Positions 11,285-22,165 of a stretch of DNA of 64,000 bases are shown in pieces. A program made the position numbers and the translations under genes. The notes under the pieces were generated by a model that was not told the origin of the DNA, made no database searches, and was given only the letters and a program-made list of their open reading frames with translations. The DNA is taken from the NCBI GenBank assembly GCA_963921195.1, contig OY992538.1, forward strand, positions 60,440,852-60,504,851, in the 5' to 3' direction. Origin of the DNA: Pegoplata infirma. Taxonomy: Eukaryota; Arthropoda; Insecta; Diptera; Anthomyiidae. Position 1 is the stretch's first letter. Each line of letters begins with the position of its first letter.

Positions 11285-12405
11285 TCAGGAAAATAGGTTA
11301 TGAGGAGGAGGAAAGAGGGAGTAGTGTTTGTGGATATTTGACTTGAATTTATCTACATTGAAAGAAACTGGGAAGACCTCTGCGGGAAGATTATTCCACC
11401 TTCTCTGTAATGCGCTGTGCGATCCACTGGACAATCGACAACAAACGGATGCGATCTACTAGACAACCGAGTATTGCGAACAAAAACTCGGGCTCTACAC
11501 TCAAAATAATAACTCTGTTAAATTACAGAAAAACGCTGCTAATTTAACAGAGTACACCATACTTTTCCAGCTAACAACATTTCTTGGTAATTTTACTAAA
11601 AAACTCTGTAAAATGATTTTGACAAAAAAAAACTGTTAATTTACGGAGTTTATAGTAAAATATTGGTTAAATATGAAAGCTTTTTTACAGAGAAAACTCT
11701 GTAATTTTACTATAAAACTCTGTAAAATGATTTGGACAAAAAAAAACTGTTAATTTACAGAGTTTCTAGGAAAATATTGGTTAAATAAACCACCATTTAG
11801 CAAAGAAAACTATGTAAATTTACATATATTTGTAAAATATATTTGATGCAATAAAAAAAATTACAGAAAAAACTCTGTAAATTTACAGAGTTTAGTTAAA
11901 TGCATGTTATTTTGTAAAATTTTTGTAAGATTTCAGAAAAAAAATGTTGATATTTTTTCTTGCTACTTTTTCAACTTTTTCGCAAAAAAATAAAAATATA
12001 CAAATAAAATTTTGATGTTTGGTAACAAAAACAAAAACTACTCAAAAAAGAAAACTTTTTTGGTTATAAAAAAATACGAAGTATTTTGCTTAAATCTGTA
12101 TTTTAGCAGAAAACTCTGTTAATTATCTGTAAAATTAAGATTACAAAGTAAAAAGTAATATAACAGAGGAAACTTTGTTTTTTTGTCACAACAAAATACA
12201 AAGTATTTTCTTTAAATCTGTATTTTGACAGAAAACTCTGTCAAATATCTGTTGAATTGAGATTACAGTCATTTTACAGAGTATTTTACAGAGTTATTAT
12301 TTTGAGTGTAGGGATAAGTTCACTTATCTCAGCAGAACACTTTCCATGGTAATATAGATAGAACAGAGTCACACAACCCACATTCCGACGATGCTCCAAT
12401 GAGTC
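11285..12405 (-). pseudogene. jockey/CR1-like non-LTR reverse transcriptase, C-terminal fragment
   Basis: Reading the minus strand and skipping the CACTC-E1 insertion (11498-12308, with one TA copy), the frame runs DSLEHRRNVGCVTLFYLYYH, then a KCSAEISELIP stretch, then RARVFVRNTRLSSRSHPFVV, then DCPVDRTAHYRE. A frameshift follows, after which WNNLPAEVFPVSFNVDKFKS and IHKHYSLFPPPHNLFS end at a TGA (11285-11287). This order (SLEHRR, GKCS, LIP, TR..SHPF, RT..YR, WN.LP..VFP, FK) is the known C-terminal tail after the RT domain in many insect jockey-type elements. The RT domain is absent, so this is a dead 5'-truncated relic. It is flanked on both sides by CACTC-D1 sequence, so it inserted there or was captured. 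The clade assignment is by motif memory only. Confidence 0.75.
11498..12308. mobile_element. CACTC-E1 MITE inside the RT relic
   Basis: A perfect 21-bp inverted terminal repeat (CACTCAAAATAATAACTCTG plus T) starts at 11498 and ends at 12308. TA flanks both sides (11496-11497 and 12309-12310). Collapsing the element and one TA restores the reading frame of the RT relic, which independently proves the TA duplication. The interior has many copies of ACTCTGT(A/T)AAATT in both orientations and no coding capacity. Confidence 0.92.
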
Positions 12406-12752
12406 AATAGATAGGAGGTAGCACAAAAAAAAATAACAAACTTTTCTTGTCGTTTTACAAGATTTTTTTGAGTGTATAATAACCGTATTTTAACAAGTAT
12501 CCCCTCAAAATTTAGCTGGTAAATGTATTATGTATTAATTAGTGATTATTCCTAATTTCAAGGGAATCCGAAAAGTTCTACCGATATTTACAGAAATCTA
12601 TTAAAATTCTAAAAAAAAGTAAAGCCTAAAATTTAGTTTTTTTTATGTGATTTTCGTGTACAATCGTCCATGTTAGGACGTGACACCCATTTTCAGGAAA
12701 AAAAACAGATCTAGTGTATTATTTGGTCGATCTTAACCGACTAAATTTGTCT

Positions 12753-14689
12753 ATATATTTTTATTTTTTAAGGTAAAAAATATCAAAATGCTTATATTTA
12801 TCTGCATTATTTTACTGCAATAATATAAAATTGCATATACGAATATTACCATATAAAGTTATAAACATAATGCTTGTGATATGATAAACTTCAATTTCAT
12901 TAGTAAACAAAAAAAATCCTAGAATCTAACAATTTTATATCAAATTTTCAATATAACAAACAATAAGGGTGCAATGAAAAATTGCAGAAAACAAAAACTT
13001 CTCCTAGGAAGAACCTTATTGTAAAGATAGCAAGTGGAAAACAGTTGAGGCCAATTGTCAGAGTAATAAAAACGTTTTCTGATGTTGTATGAAAAAGCAT
13101 TGCATACTTTTAGGATTAAAGAAAAAATTAAATTAAGAATTATTTTCGACATTTTTCGAAAAAAAATGTTTTTAAAAAATTTTGAAAATCATTCGAAAAA
13201 TTGTCAGTGGTTTAAGAAACTGTTATCTTTTGATTACAAAAAATGTAAATATTTTAAATAATGTGAGTTGTTGTCTCTGCCTAAATATATGCATTAAAAA
13301 AATCTATGCATTAAAAAAATAATGTAGAAAATTTTATCGTGACAATTGTCCTTTATCAAGGTAAGTTTATATATTTTTTTTTATCATATATCATACTATA
13401 TTTTGAAAAGAAAACACATCTGTGTATGCTGTTTTTCATGTTCTCTTACAGAGATTTTTTGTTGTTTATCTGCAAACATTCGTTGCCATTCGAAATGATG
13501 ATAAAAATGACGATGATGGTGCTGGTGATGACTATGATGCAGTACTTCTCTCATGTAATATAACATCAAGACTACTTACTACTTTCAATATATATTTTAA
13601 ACCATTTCCAAATTGAAATTGCTTAGATAAGATATCAGAAAATTCTTAGCAAAAATAAGTTCATGCTTCGAAAAATTTACTTTCGTATGCTAGTTGTTGC
13701 TTTATTAATCCGCTTAAAAAGTGAAAAACTAATTTTATTTGTAAAAAAATGTGTATTCATTAAAAAACATCTTTACGGAAAACAATTAATATAGATAAGT
13801 TTTTACTTATGAACAAATTTTTTATTTAAAATCATCTGAACAAAAAACTGTAAAACTACAGAAAAGTCACTTTTTCAATGCTTGTGGTTATTTGAATAAC
13901 CCACTAAAAAGTGCAAAATAATATGAAATTAAAAGGGGATTTTTCATTAGAAAACAACTTTACGGACAAAAAATAAATTTTCAATTTCTAACAATTAATT
14001 TCCCATTGTATATTGCAAATAGTGTAATATATGCACTTGTTGTCAGTGTAAAGTCAGATTCTAGCATAAAAATCTGGTAATAAACTGCAGTAAGAGTCGT
14101 TATGTAGTAAATACTGGTATGTATGTGTTTGTGTAGCCAAATAAAGTTTATGTTTGAGGTTTATTATATAAGTATTTCGTATTTTGATTTAGTTTGTCAA
14201 TTTTTGTTTTGATTTAAAAGAAGAAAAAACAACTAATAATACTCAAGTTTATTTGTTAGATTAAGTTTTTATCTCTGCGATTTATTCAGATTTAACAATA
14301 GAGATTTATGTTTTAATCTTTAAATGCGTTTTAATTAAAAATGCATTTGAAAGAAAAAGCTAAAACGAAAAACTGTAAATAAATGATGAACTAATTTGAC
14401 TTTAACATTGCCCAGGCAGAAAAAATTTAGCAGCGCTTAAATAGTGCTGTTTAAATTACAAGGAAGACTGACTTCTTTTTAAAAATATACACCATTTAAT
14501 TTAAAAAAATCGAGAAATTGGAATTAAAAAAAATTGCTTTTAAAATAAATTTTATTTGATTTTGATTTTCTATAAATTTTGAAAAAATGCCTTTAAAATT
14601 CAATTTATGAAAAAGTTAGATTTTGTTGTAACATATTTTTAGGCTGATCCTGGCATAAACAGCGAACAAAGAAATAACATTTAGGATTA
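12753..14689. other. unassigned AT-rich region
   Basis: No recognised element. At 13435-13555 a run of TCTCTTACAG followed by a frame rich in Asp codons (DDKNDDDGAGDDYDA) might be taken for an exon. It has no continuing frame or family match, so I leave it uncalled. Confidence 0.45.
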
Positions 14690-15306
14690 TTTTTATACCC
14701 TCCACTAAGTGATAGAGGGTATATATAAGTTTGTCATTCTTTTTGTAACTCATCGAAATATTGATCTGGGACCCCATAAAGTATATATATTCATGATGCC
14801 CGATCGATTTTAAGACATTCTAACGATGTCCGTCTGTCCGTCTGTCTGTCTGTGGAAAATGCTGTCGCGGACAAAATATTGCACAGAGATGACCGAAACT
14901 TAACATATTTATTGGAAGTTCTCCCGAGAAGTTTGGTATTGCATTTGAGCGATATCGGTTCAGCGGTTCAAAAGTTATGAACGAAAATGTAAGCACACCT
15001 CAAAAATTTCAGTACATTCAACATAACCTAAAAATACAAAATGCTTTAATTCGGCTTCTGGTTGGCATATGTGAACATAATTGAACACCAAATAGTATTT
15101 AAACTAGTACGAACATATTTTTTGACAAAAAAAGAAAAAAATCGCGGATTTTTTTTACCAAAATTTTTTTCGCGGAAATTTAAAAAAAAAAAAAAAATTT
15201 CAAAAGTAATTTCCTTTTAAATAAAGTTTTTTTGCAATAATCTTTTTGAATTTGTGGAGGGTATCACTACATTCGGCAAAGCCGAATTTAACTTTTTTAC
15301 TTGTTT
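14690..15306 (+). mobile_element. HelA-2, Helentron-like element, full length (short subgroup)
   Basis: Begins TTTTTATACCCTCCACTAAG with local hairpin partner GAGGGTAT. The core is CCCATAAAGTATATATA, then GATGTCCGTCTG. It ends GTGGAGGGTATCACTACA, hairpin TTCGGCAAAGCCGAA and TTTTACTTGTTTT. At about 617 bp it is the cleanest plus-strand member. It pairs by sequence with the minus-strand copy at 35105-35692. The interior contains GTTCAAAAGTTATGAACGAA. Confidence 0.9.
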
Positions 15307-15548
15307 TTAAATGATTTTTTTTTTTTTCAATTTTACAAAATGTTGTGATTTGTTCCTTTTTGAAAAAAAATCATATCCAAATGCCTAAAATTATGCTTCA
15401 ACAAAACCTAAGTTATTCATAAAATTCATTGAATATTAAACGACTCACTGGGATGATGTAAACACACTTTAAAGGACAACTGTCACGATAGAATTTTCTA
15501 TATTATTTTTGAAATTATTTAAAAAAAAAAAACTTTTCTTAATACATA

Positions 15549-16631
15549 TATGATGCATTCCACACCAAATGTCCCGCTACAGAAAAACATATGTCCCGTA
15601 AATTTCTGAATAGGTTGTTTGGAAAGCCCTATATGGAGCTAAGAAAATTTCGTTTTTGGTTTTTCTAATTTTCAAAAACTGGGCTTAGAAGGCATGGTCA
15701 AATATTAGAAAATTGGTCAAATTTGTGGCGAGTTGCCTTGATTAAATATTTATCACATTAAAACGGAATGCACCACAATCTTAAAAATTTACATACTTAT
15801 ATAGTTTTGTATTGGCTATCGAATAAAATTTTTTTCTTTAGAAAATTTTCAGAACCCGTTCTGAAATTTTCCATTTGTTAAAAAAGTCAATTTATCAAAA
15901 ATTCGGCCACTTTTTTTTCTTTTTATAAAATTTTTTTTTTTTAAAGTTTGGATGTATGTCCATCCACACAAAAAAAATCAGAAATGTATTTTTCGTTTTT
16001 TTCGAGAAAATCACATTTGAATTTTAAATTTCATAACAATTTTGTAATTTGCTTGTATTTTCTTGTTTTAACGTGTCGAATGAGTAATATTCATGCAATT
16101 GATATTACTCATTCGCAACGTTAAATCAAGAAAATACAAGCAAATTACAAAATTTTAATGAAATTTAAAGTTCAAATGCGATTTTCTCGAAAAAAAACAA
16201 AAAATACATTTCTGATTTTTTTTTGTGGATTTACAAACATCTAAACTTAAAAAAAAAAAAAAGAAAAAAAGTGGCCGGATTTTTGATAAATTGACTTTTT
16301 AAAAAATGGAAAATTTCAGAACGGGTTCTGAAAATTTTTCAAGGAAAAAAAATTTATTTGATAGCCCATACAAAACTATATACGAATGTAAATTTTTAAG
16401 TTTGTGGTGCATTCCGTTTTAATGTGATAAATATTTAATCTAGGCAACTCGACACAAATTTGACCATTTTTCCAATATTTGACCACGCCTCCTAAGCCCA
16501 GTTTTTGAAAAATAAAAAAATCGAAAACGCAATTTTCTAAGTTCCATATAGGGCTATCCATACAAGCTATTCAGAAGTTTATGGTACACGTGTTTTTTTT
16601 CGCTGGACAGTTGGTGTGGAATGCCTCATAT
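15549..16631. mobile_element. hairpin element J1 (~0.5-kb arms)
   Basis: The ends read ATATGATGCATTCCACACC and GGTGTGGAATGCCTCATAT. The arms remain complementary through most of the element: GGCCACTTTTTTTTC at 15903 pairs with the copy at 16265, and TTTTCAGAACCCGTTCTGAA with 16315-16335. The centre at about 16098 has a short loop flanked by GAATGAGTAATAT and ATATTACTCATTC. No coding. A near-identical element is J2 at 47116-48187. Confidence 0.9.
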
Positions 16632-16836
16632 GTAGGTATAGATAAATATCATATAATTCACTTTAAAAAGCTTTCAACTCTTAAATTTTTTTTTCTTGCT
16701 ATCTAAAGAAAATTATTTTCTTGTACCACTGACAATAAGTCGAAAATCATACATTATATACAGTGTTCCTTTAATCCTTAAGGTATGCATTACTGTTTTA
16801 CACTAAACAAAAAAACATTTTTCAGATTTTAATAAC

Positions 16837-17384
16837 TAGGGATGTGATTTCCGTGCAAATGCATGTTTTTGTCGATAGTTTAAAAACGACATAGAAAAAT
16901 TATATTTCCATATCAAGAAATTTGCGTTAAAATGGCATCGATTTGTTTTTGCATATTTTTCCATATATTGGTGAAAATGCATATTTTTGCATATTTTGGT
17001 TTTAAATGGATATTTTGTGCATATTTCCAACCTTTTAATGCATATTTTGTCAAAAATTAACAAAAACACAAATCGAAATTTATTTGTTATAAAAACTATT
17101 TTGAATTTTAAAAATTTGTTTTTAAAGAAGAAAATATATTTTTTTTATTTTTAATTTTTTATAGATTATCTGAATTTTTAAAAAATCTTGCTTACATAAA
17201 GTTTTTAATGTTACTATTCAAACCCGGCGTTAGTTTTTGCTTTTTAAGAAGTTTTCGGTATGAAAACCAGATTTTTATTGCACTCATTTTATTTTTTTAG
17301 TGCATATTTTTAGGTTTATTTGTGTATATTTTGAATTTTTAGCGCATAATTCAGATTTTTTAGTGCATGAAAATCTCATCCCTA
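16837..17384. mobile_element. element G1, hAT-like MITE
   Basis: Terminal inverted repeat TAGGGATGTGATTTCCGTGC at the left and TGCATGAAAATCTCATCCCTA at the right. The flanks TTAATAAC (16829-16836) and ATAATAAC (17385-17392) agree at 7 of 8 positions, consistent with an 8-bp hAT duplication. The interior is rich in ATTTTTGCATATTTTG words. The second copy is at 26559-27066. Confidence 0.7.
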
Positions 17385-17957
17385 ATAATAACAATTGGTC
17401 TTTAAACGATTTTCGATGTTTTGTGTAAAAAAGGAGTGCATACTTTTAGGATTTGGAAAAAAAAATAATTTGCGATTCATTTTCGAAAATGTTAGAAATG
17501 TTTTGACAAATGTCAAAAACTATTCGACTCAAAAGTATAACAAAATTATTTTATTTTTGCAAAAAAATTTAAAGTTTAAAGCTTTTTTAAAGTGAAATAT
17601 ATAATTTTTTTGTCTCTTCCTAAATATATGCCTTAAAAGTAATGAAACTTTGCTACTAAGAACTGAAAACTGTTACTAAAATACTTTGTGGCTCAATTTG
17701 AATTTTAATATTCTTTGAAGGAGTAAGAAGTTTGTTGGCTCATTTTTAAATTCTTTTCCATACTCAAGATTTTTTAATTTTAAATTTCCAACTTGTTTTG
17801 TAAAATAATTTTTATTTTTTTTTTGTTAGTATGCACATTAGGAGGTCCCGAATTCAACTATCATTCGAATTTTAATAATTTTCCTCCAAAACAGGTTATT
17901 TTAATATACATAAAAAAATTCAGCAAAATCTCGATTTCAGTATTTTCCGGTAATCTT
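17385..17957. other. unassigned AT-rich spacer
   Basis: No element ends or coding domains recognised. Confidence 0.5.
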
Positions 17958-18143
17958 CACTCAAAAAAAAAAAACCTTGTAAAATTACAAGAAAAATGTG
18001 TGACTTTTTATACCCTCCACTCTAGTGATAGAGGGTATATATAAGTTTGTCATTCCGTTTGTAACACATCGAAATATTGGTCTAGGACCCCATAAAGTAT
18101 ATATATTCATGATCCTTGATCGATTTTAAGTCGATCTAGCGAT

Positions 18144-18201
18144 GTCCGTCCGTCCGTCCGTCCGTCCGTCCGTCCGTCCGTCCGTCTGTCTGTCTGTCCG
18201 T
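18144..18201 (+). repeat. (GTCC)n(GTCT)n microsatellite
   Basis: About ten GTCC then three GTCT units at the fixed GTCY position of HelA-3. It is the longest GTCC tract on this strand in the window. A matching long tract lies at 34190-34246 on the minus-strand HelA. Confidence 0.9.
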
Positions 18202-18589
18202 TGAAAACACGCTAACTTTTGAAAGACTTTACGGAGGCTCCTGAAGTTTGACATATATGTTCTTCATTTACCGGGTCAGGTCGGTATTGCAATCCAGCGA
18301 AATCGGTCCAGTGGTTCAAAAGTTATGAGCAAAATAGTAAATTTCGGGAAGGGTATTTTTCGAATTTACAAGATTAAAACCACTATAACTTTCGAAAGAC
18401 AATTCTGAGGGGACTGAAGCTTAGCATATATATTTATTGTTCCCCAAGGCTGTTTGGTTTTGAATTTCAGCAAAATCGGTTTAGTGGTTCAAAAGTTATA
18501 AGCAATGCACTGAATTTCAGATTTGTTTCACCTTAAACTGTTGAAAACTCGTTAAACAAGTTTTAATAGCATGGTGAAATACCAGTTTT

Positions 18590-18860
18590 GTAAAACTTGT
18601 TGTTGTTTGTTTTCTTGTCGTGGGTTGTAGTTTAGTTGTTAGACAAGTAAATATTTGTTATTGTTAGTGAAACTGTATGTAACGGGAAAAAATCAAATAA
18701 AGTATGTGTATGATTGAATGTTAATTTGTTTTTGGTTTTTAAAGAAAAGGATGGTAATATAAAAAGAGGAAAATATGTGAAATATTTTTTTTTGTATTAC
18801 ATATATGTAGGTATAAAACAACAAAAATATTTGACAAAGTAATTTGTTACTCAAAGAATT
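18590..18860. other. sequence unique to one HelA copy
   Basis: Between the phrase AACTCGTTAAACA and the CACTCAAAA array, this copy has a less repetitive stretch (TTGTTGTTTGTTTTCTTGTC, GGGTTGTAGTTTAGTTG) not found in the other HelA elements. It could be an older insertion or a captured genomic piece. No element ends or coding signal are visible. Confidence 0.4.
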
Positions 18861-19552
18861 TGTACACTAAAAAAAATTTACACTCAAAAAAAAATTTACA
18901 CTCAAAAAAAAAATGTTACACTCAAAAAAAAAAATTTACACATTATTATTTTTTTGAATGAAATGGCAGACTGAAAAAAATGTTGACAGTCAAAAAAATT
19001 GTACACTCAAAAAAATTTGATTAATTAAAAGAAAGTTTGACTCAAAATAATATACATATTTCTAATAAAAAATTTGTAATGCAATTTTTTTAAATTTTTT
19101 TTAGAAAATTACTATCAGATAACATTGTGGAGGGTATTCATAGATTCGACCAAGTCGAAATTAATTTTTCTACTTTTTTTTGCTACCTCCTATTTGATGA
19201 GAATTCCTTGTTATTTTACAAGCTTTTAACCAATAATTTTGTAAACTAACAAGCTTTTTACCAATAAAATTGTAAATTTATATTTTTTTGACGTGATAAA
19301 ATTTACTAGTCATTCTCGTAACTTTACTAGATTTTTTTGCTACCTCCTATTTTGCGAGAATTCCTAGTAAAAACTACTAGCTTTTTTGTAATTTTACAAC
19401 TTTTTTACTAGATTTTTTGGTAAAATTATCTTGGGAATTTGTAAAACTAAAAAAAAAATTGTAAAATTACAAAAAAAAAATGTTAATTTCGATTCAAAAT
19501 TTTTGTTAAAAAACAAGCAAAACTGTCAAATATTGGTAAAATGGGATTACGA

Positions 19553-21890
19553 CGGTTAGGTTAGGTTAGGTTGGATGGGCGCTCGCCATTTGGCGAGTTC
19601 ACTCGGAGGCCATAAGGCCAATTGTGATTCCCTAATCATATTTCCCCTCTCCCTCTCTGATACAAAGTTCTACTTTTTAAACCACCCCGTTTCCCTGTGG
19701 TATTCCGCTAGAGATGTCAATGAGACACCGCTTAGGCAGTCCAGGTCATCGAAAAATCTTTGCCCCAAATGCTTAAGGCGGCTCCTCATTAGACCCGGAC
19801 ATTCGCATAGCAAGTGCTTCACTGACTCCTCTTCCTCCACCTCCCCACAGCTTCTACAATAGTCCCTATCAGAAATTCCCATACGCACGGCCATTTGGCC
19901 AATCATACAGTGTCCTGTAAGTACTCCAACTAATAGGCTAACCGTCCGTTTGCCAAAAGTAAGAAGACTTTTTGTTCTCTTAGGATTCGGCAGTGGCCAC
20001 AGAGTTCTAGATATCCTGCACGTAGTCAGTGATATCCACCTATCCTTCATCCTATTTTCAGATATCCTATCTATTTCGTTCATCAATTCCACTATAGGAA
20101 CCGAGATTTCAGGTTCTACACGTTCTCCCACCGATTCAGAGCCATTCCTCGCACACTCATCAGCCAATTCGTTCCCAGCGACCCCACTGTGGCCTGGGAC
20201 CCAGATTAGCTTGATTGTGTGCTGACTGATTCGACGAAGCGATTGTATACAATTTAAGACTATTCCCGATTTCACAGTATTTGACTCTAAGCTCCACGAA
20301 AATGTTAATGACGCAAGGACGAAGATCCCTTGTCATAATTAACTGCGCAGCTTTGTCAATTGCAAGCACCTCAGCCTGGAAAACACTACACTTATCCGGA
20401 AGCCTCAATGAGACCCCGATTTCGAGGCATTCAGAGTAGACTCCCGAACCCGTACCCATCTCCATTTTCGATCCGTCCGTAAAGATTGAGATCGCATTCT
20501 CTGTAATAACAGAGTTTTCCGCCCAGTCTTTCCTAGTCGGTATTTGGACTTCGAAGGTTCTGTCAAAGTTTGTCTGTGGTGAGATATAGTCGGTTCTCTA
20601 GTCCAGTTCCGTCCCGCCCACCGTACTTAATATAAGCATTTGCGACTCTCTTAACCTGAGAGCCGATTTTGCTGCTGTGCTCTTGACGTAAATATCCACG
20701 GGCTGAATGTTTAGTATCACTTCCAGACCGGCCTGGGGTGCTGATCTAATAGCACCAGTAATACCCACACACGCCAGTCGTTGTACCTTCTGTAGATTGC
20801 AGAGATATGATTTCTTATCCACTGCTTTCCACCACACAAGGGCACCAAAGGTAAGTATTGGTCTAAATATCGCACCATGCATCCAGTGTATGATATACGG
20901 TTTTAAACCCCACCTTCTCCCGAAAGTTCTTCTGCAGGTGTAAAAAGCACATAACGAATTTTTCATCCTTTCCTCTGTGTTTCTTTTCCAAGAAAGCTTT
21001 GAGTCCAGGATCACACCCAGGTATTTCGCCTCATTGGATAGCTCCAGGGTGATTCCATCTAATTTGGGAAGGACAAACCTGTCTATCTTAGTCTTCTTCG
21101 TGAACAAGACGAGTTCGGTTTTGGCGGGATTGACTCAAAGACCGTTGTCCCTTGCCCACTTTGAGAGTATCTTAAGCGCTGATTCCATGAGTTCACTAAT
21201 CGTTGGTAAAAACTTACCTCTTATTAGGATCACAACGTCATCAGCGTAAGCAACCGCCTTGATACCCATTTCGTTAAGTGACTCGAGGATTTCATTTATT
21301 ACAAGATTCCACAGAAGAGGAGAGATGACTCCTCCTTGTGGAGTGCCCCTTGTAACTATTTTCCTCGCCTCACCATCCCCTATCTTCGAGTTAATTGCCA
21401 TGCCTTTCAGCATGTTGCCCGTCCATAAGGTAATCTGTGTGTCCGTGCCCGTATTCTGTAGGGCATTAAGAATAGATGATATTTTGACATTGTTGAACGC
21501 ACCTTCCACGTCCAAAAATGATGCCAAAACATACTCTTTTTTCTGAAGAGTATCCTCAATCAGCCCGACAACGTCGCTTAAAGCCGTTTCAACAGACCTA
21601 ACCTTTAAGATAGGCGTGTTGGGCCTCGCTGAAATTGTCTGATGTGATGGTACTTTTCACATAGACATCTACCAGTCTTTCCAGTGTTTTCAATAAAAAC
21701 GATGACAGACTGATAGGTCTGTAGTCCTTTGCGGTACTGTGGTTTATCTTTCCCGCTTTGGGGATAAAGACCACCCTTACCTCCCTCCCTCCCGATGCCA
21801 AGCTACCCAAAAAAATACGTAGTAGCCATGGCATCATTATCCTGAGGGACTCCTGCAAGAGTGCCGGAAAAATACCATCAGGCCCTGCAT
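19553..21890 (-). mobile_element. 5'-truncated non-LTR retrotransposon (RT-RNase H type, LOA/I group)
   Basis: TTACGA flanks both sides (19547-19552 and 21891-21896), and the host sequence is CACTC-D2. Truncation occurs inside the reverse transcriptase at a GPDGIFPALLQES motif, the usual incomplete reverse-transcription product. The 3' end (plus-strand 19553-19577) is CGG followed by three TTAGG units and TTGGATGG, so the transcript would end in repeated CCTAA instead of poly-A. Base composition is clearly GC-richer than the surroundings. Confidence 0.9.
19670..21888 (-). pseudogene. reverse transcriptase-RNase H polyprotein, C-terminal part, disrupted
   Basis: In order on the minus strand: GPDGIFPALLQES (truncated start), KAGKINHSTAKDYRPISL, then FLDVEGAFNNV (first catalytic Asp), RGTPQGGVISPLLWNLV, and YADDVVIL with the two catalytic Asp near 21236-21247. 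A thumb region NEAKYLGVILDSKLSWKRN follows, then an RNase H domain (EMGTGSGVYSE, FQAEVLAIDKAAQLI, WVPGHSGVAGNELADE). A CRSC..HLLCEC zinc-finger-like tail ends near 19670 in GWFKK. The frame is broken by an extra T near 21599 (after YLKG), a TGA near 21132 (after NGL), a stop near 20596, and a frameshift near 20290 inside RNase H. The RT catalytic motifs survive but the gene is dead. RNase H behind RT excludes plain jockey. LOA or I is the likely group, but I cannot separate them without an alignment. Confidence 0.9.
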
Positions 21891-21934
21891 TTACGAAACT
21901 TTTTCTATTTATTTGACAAGGTTTCTTTTTTGTG

Positions 21935-22165
21935 AACTTATTGTTAGTCCCCCATGTACAAATTTCGACCGATATTTAGATAAATCGGTCTATTGGCAAC
22001 AAAAATAAACCACTTTCACTACAATTTGATCTGTCCGTGTTTTCTACACTAATTAAAGATCTAACAAAATATAAATCCAATCGGTTTATGTTTGGACTTG
22101 GGACTCATTTTCCGGAAACCCCTGGTGTGGGGTATCAAATGGTCTTGACCGACTTTATTTTTTTT
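21935..22165 (+). mobile_element. HelC 3' fragment
   Basis: Collinear with the last 230 bp of the intact HelC: CATGTACAAATTTCGACCGA, TCGGTCTATTGGCAAC, TTTGATCTGTCCGTG, CCCCTGGTGTGGGGTATCAA, then GGTCTTGACCGACT. The CTTACTTG terminus is replaced by T-rich sequence. It lies directly next to the end of CACTC-D2. Confidence 0.75.

Larger units (their letters stand above)
10832..12474. mobile_element. CACTC-D1 MITE inside HelC-2
   Basis: Left terminus CACACAAAAAACATATTG preceded by TA. Right terminus GATTTTTTTGAGTG followed by TA. HelC sequence resumes right after. Interior words (CTCGTTATCCCATTTTACC, GTAAAATTACGAAA, GGAGGTAGC) are shared with copies D2 at 17958-21934, D3 at 22697-23612 and D4 at 63281. 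It contains an RT fragment (11285-12405) that is itself split by CACTC-E1. A TA duplication and CACTCAAAA-like ends suggest a Tc1/mariner-type MITE. No transposase is seen. Confidence 0.7.
9172..12752 (+). mobile_element. HelC-2, split by two independent insertion nests
   Basis: Three HelC segments are collinear with the intact copy at 54604-55416. The left part, 9172-9597, has TACAGGGTATAATG, GTATACCGATCGACTC and TGTCGCAATTT. The middle, 10690-10831, has GAACGCTATTGAAATTGG and TCCCCATACAAGCGTCCCC. The right part, 12477-12752, has AATAACCGTATT, TCCATGTTAGGAC and TGGTCGATCTTAACCGAC. HelB-2 splits the first gap and CACTC-D1 the second. Removing both restores an element of about 0.8 kb. Confidence 0.8.
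18005..19175 (+). mobile_element. HelA-3, Helentron-like element, long form
   Basis: Full 5' end (ATACCCTCCACTCTAGTGAT) with local hairpin, mini-me core, (GTCC)n(GTCT)n at 18144-18201, and two internal modules carrying GGTTCAAAAGTTAT. A ~270-bp segment near 18590-18860 is absent from other HelA copies. The CACTCAAAA arrays lie at 18869-19020 and the end at 19136-19175 (GTGGAGGGTATTCATAG, then TTCGACCAAGTCGAA). The terminal hairpin and the CTTG end (TACTTTTT) are slightly degraded. Confidence 0.85.
17958..21934. mobile_element. CACTC-D2 MITE, split by HelA-3 and by a non-LTR retrotransposon
   Basis: The left end CACTCAAAAAAAAAAAACCT lies at 17958. Pieces continue at 19176-19552 (GCTACCTCCTATTT, CAAGCAAAACTGTCAAATA, GGGATTACGA). 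The right end at 21891-21934 is CGAAACTTTTTCTATTTATT then GACAAGG. D1 and D3 read in reverse show the same order without the gaps, so this is one element opened twice. A TA duplication is not visible at the outermost ends. Confidence 0.7.

Noticed and set aside
13435..13616. Possible exon encoding an acidic DDKNDDDGAGDDYDA stretch after a TCTCTTACAG splice-like site
   Set aside because: No downstream donor with continuing frame, no homologous domain, and GATGAT repeats can arise as low-complexity DNA.
19554..19577. Telomeric array (TTAGG)n
   Set aside because: Only three units, and they coincide exactly with the 3' end of a non-LTR retrotransposon bounded by a target duplication.
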